Shown here one piece after another: positions 63,812 to 64,000 of a stretch of DNA of 64,000 nucleotides. The position numbers and the translations under genes are program-made. Source of the DNA: Brachybacterium saurashtrense (lineage in GTDB: Bacteria; Actinomycetota; Actinomycetes; Actinomycetales; Dermabacteraceae). The notes under the pieces were generated by a model. That model had not been told where the DNA came from, did no database searches, and was given only the letters and a program-made list of their open reading frames with translations. The stretch spans positions 806,001-870,000 of the forward strand of contig NZ_CP031356.1 in NCBI RefSeq assembly GCF_003355475.1, given 5' to 3'. How positions within the stretch are numbered: the stretch's first letter is position 1; each line of letters starts with the position of its first letter.

Positions 63812-64000
63812 ATGACCGAGCAGCCCCGCATGAACGTGGAGAGCTTCAACCTCGACCACCGCACCGTCGCCGCGCCCTACCTGCGCATCGCAGATCGCAA
63901 GGAGCTGCCCGGCGGCGACGTGCTCACCAAGTTCGACGTGCGCTTCACCCAGCCCAACATCGCCCACCTCGACTCGGAGACGGTGCACTCCCTCGAGCAC
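63812..64000 (+). CDS. luxS: S-ribosylhomocysteine lyase LuxS (partial, runs off window)
   Basis: The first 63 residues are present: [43 protein letters not shown], then [12 protein letters not shown], whose final His is the first ligand of the metal site (HSLEHL). LuxS cleaves S-ribosylhomocysteine to homocysteine and DPD, the AI-2 precursor, in the activated methyl cycle. GAAGGAG precedes the ATG. A second in-frame Met at codon 7 could also be the start. Confidence 0.95.
   Translation, partial: MTEQPRMNVESFNLDHRTVAAPYLRIADRKELPGGDVLTKFDVRFTQPNIAHLDSETVHSLEH

Noticed and set aside
63431..64000. Minus-strand open frame across luxS and the LysR-like gene
   Set aside because: It is the complement of a clear luxS start and effector domain and has no motifs of its own.

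Overview
The window is high-GC actinobacterial chromosome. Gene content and order (pyrophosphatase / DD-carboxypeptidase-tilS-hpt-ftsH-fol cluster, lsr2, lutABC, clpC, an mscL-to-sepX block, luxS) point to a Micrococcales member; Dermabacteraceae such as Brachybacterium is my best guess, but the genus is inference. Two stretches of ordinary backbone (1-36,580 and about 62,270-64,000) flank a roughly 25.7 kb genomic island inserted beside a tRNA-Ala gene.

Left backbone. After a perfect 50-bp hairpin and ppa (minus strand) comes a long plus-strand run: dacB, tilS, hpt, ftsH, folE, folP, a folB-folK fusion, a DUF3180 membrane protein, two PH-domain membrane proteins, a DUF2520 Rossmann protein, panC and lysS. 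Many neighbours overlap by 1-4 nt, so tRNA modification, purine salvage, membrane proteolysis, folate and pantothenate synthesis are probably co-transcribed. lsr2 follows under its own promoter and ends at a hairpin shared with a convergent lactate-utilisation operon (lutA-lutB-lutC plus an aldose-1-epimerase-like gene) and mqo. Next are a GH29 fucosidase, a DUF6458 protein, clpC, a DedA protein, an ArgA-like acetyltransferase, and the block mutY-mscL-SAF-fmdB-FTHF cyclo-ligase / rimJ-like / SepX(GlpR)-like, followed by a PLP enzyme plus lactone oxidase pair, an inositol-phosphatase-family gene and tRNA-Ala(CGC).

Island (36,581 to about 62,265). It opens with remains of an integrative element: a large serine recombinase interrupted by an in-frame TAA, whose 3' end reads antisense through the tRNA, then a 69-aa protein, a DUF4913 protein and an ssb gene cut by an insertion sequence. 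Two 1,317-bp IS3-family copies in inverted orientation bracket about 19 kb of cargo. The cargo is a set of small regulator-plus-enzyme modules for redox, electrophile and antibiotic stress: TetR/AhpD-like; HxlR (QorR-like) with an NmrA-type reductase and a metallo-hydrolase; MarR/UvrA-like ABC ATPase with a metallo-hydrolase; a broken second NmrA reductase with a methyltransferase; two GlxA-type AraC regulators with a DJ-1/PfpI protein and an isochorismatase-type hydrolase; CGNR/LLM flavin oxidoreductase; and a persulfide-type operon (thioredoxin, CoA-disulfide reductase-rhodanese, DUF2892, CstR-like repressor, small Cys-rich protein).

Main points of interest. (1) The last gene of the persulfide operon has an in-frame TGA exactly where a CxxC motif needs its second Cys: selenocysteine, decay or sequencing error. 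(2) Two 45-bp operator-promoter modules of identical geometry sit before both HxlR-linked genes and place transcription starts on the start codons (leaderless mRNAs); the persulfide operon uses the same spacing. (3) The recombinase coding frame overlaps the tRNA and its terminator. (4) The SepX/GlpR neighbourhood lacks the usual galU-glp genes.

Right backbone: an alpha/beta hydrolase, a LysR-type effector domain without a DNA-binding domain, and the start of luxS, which runs off the window.
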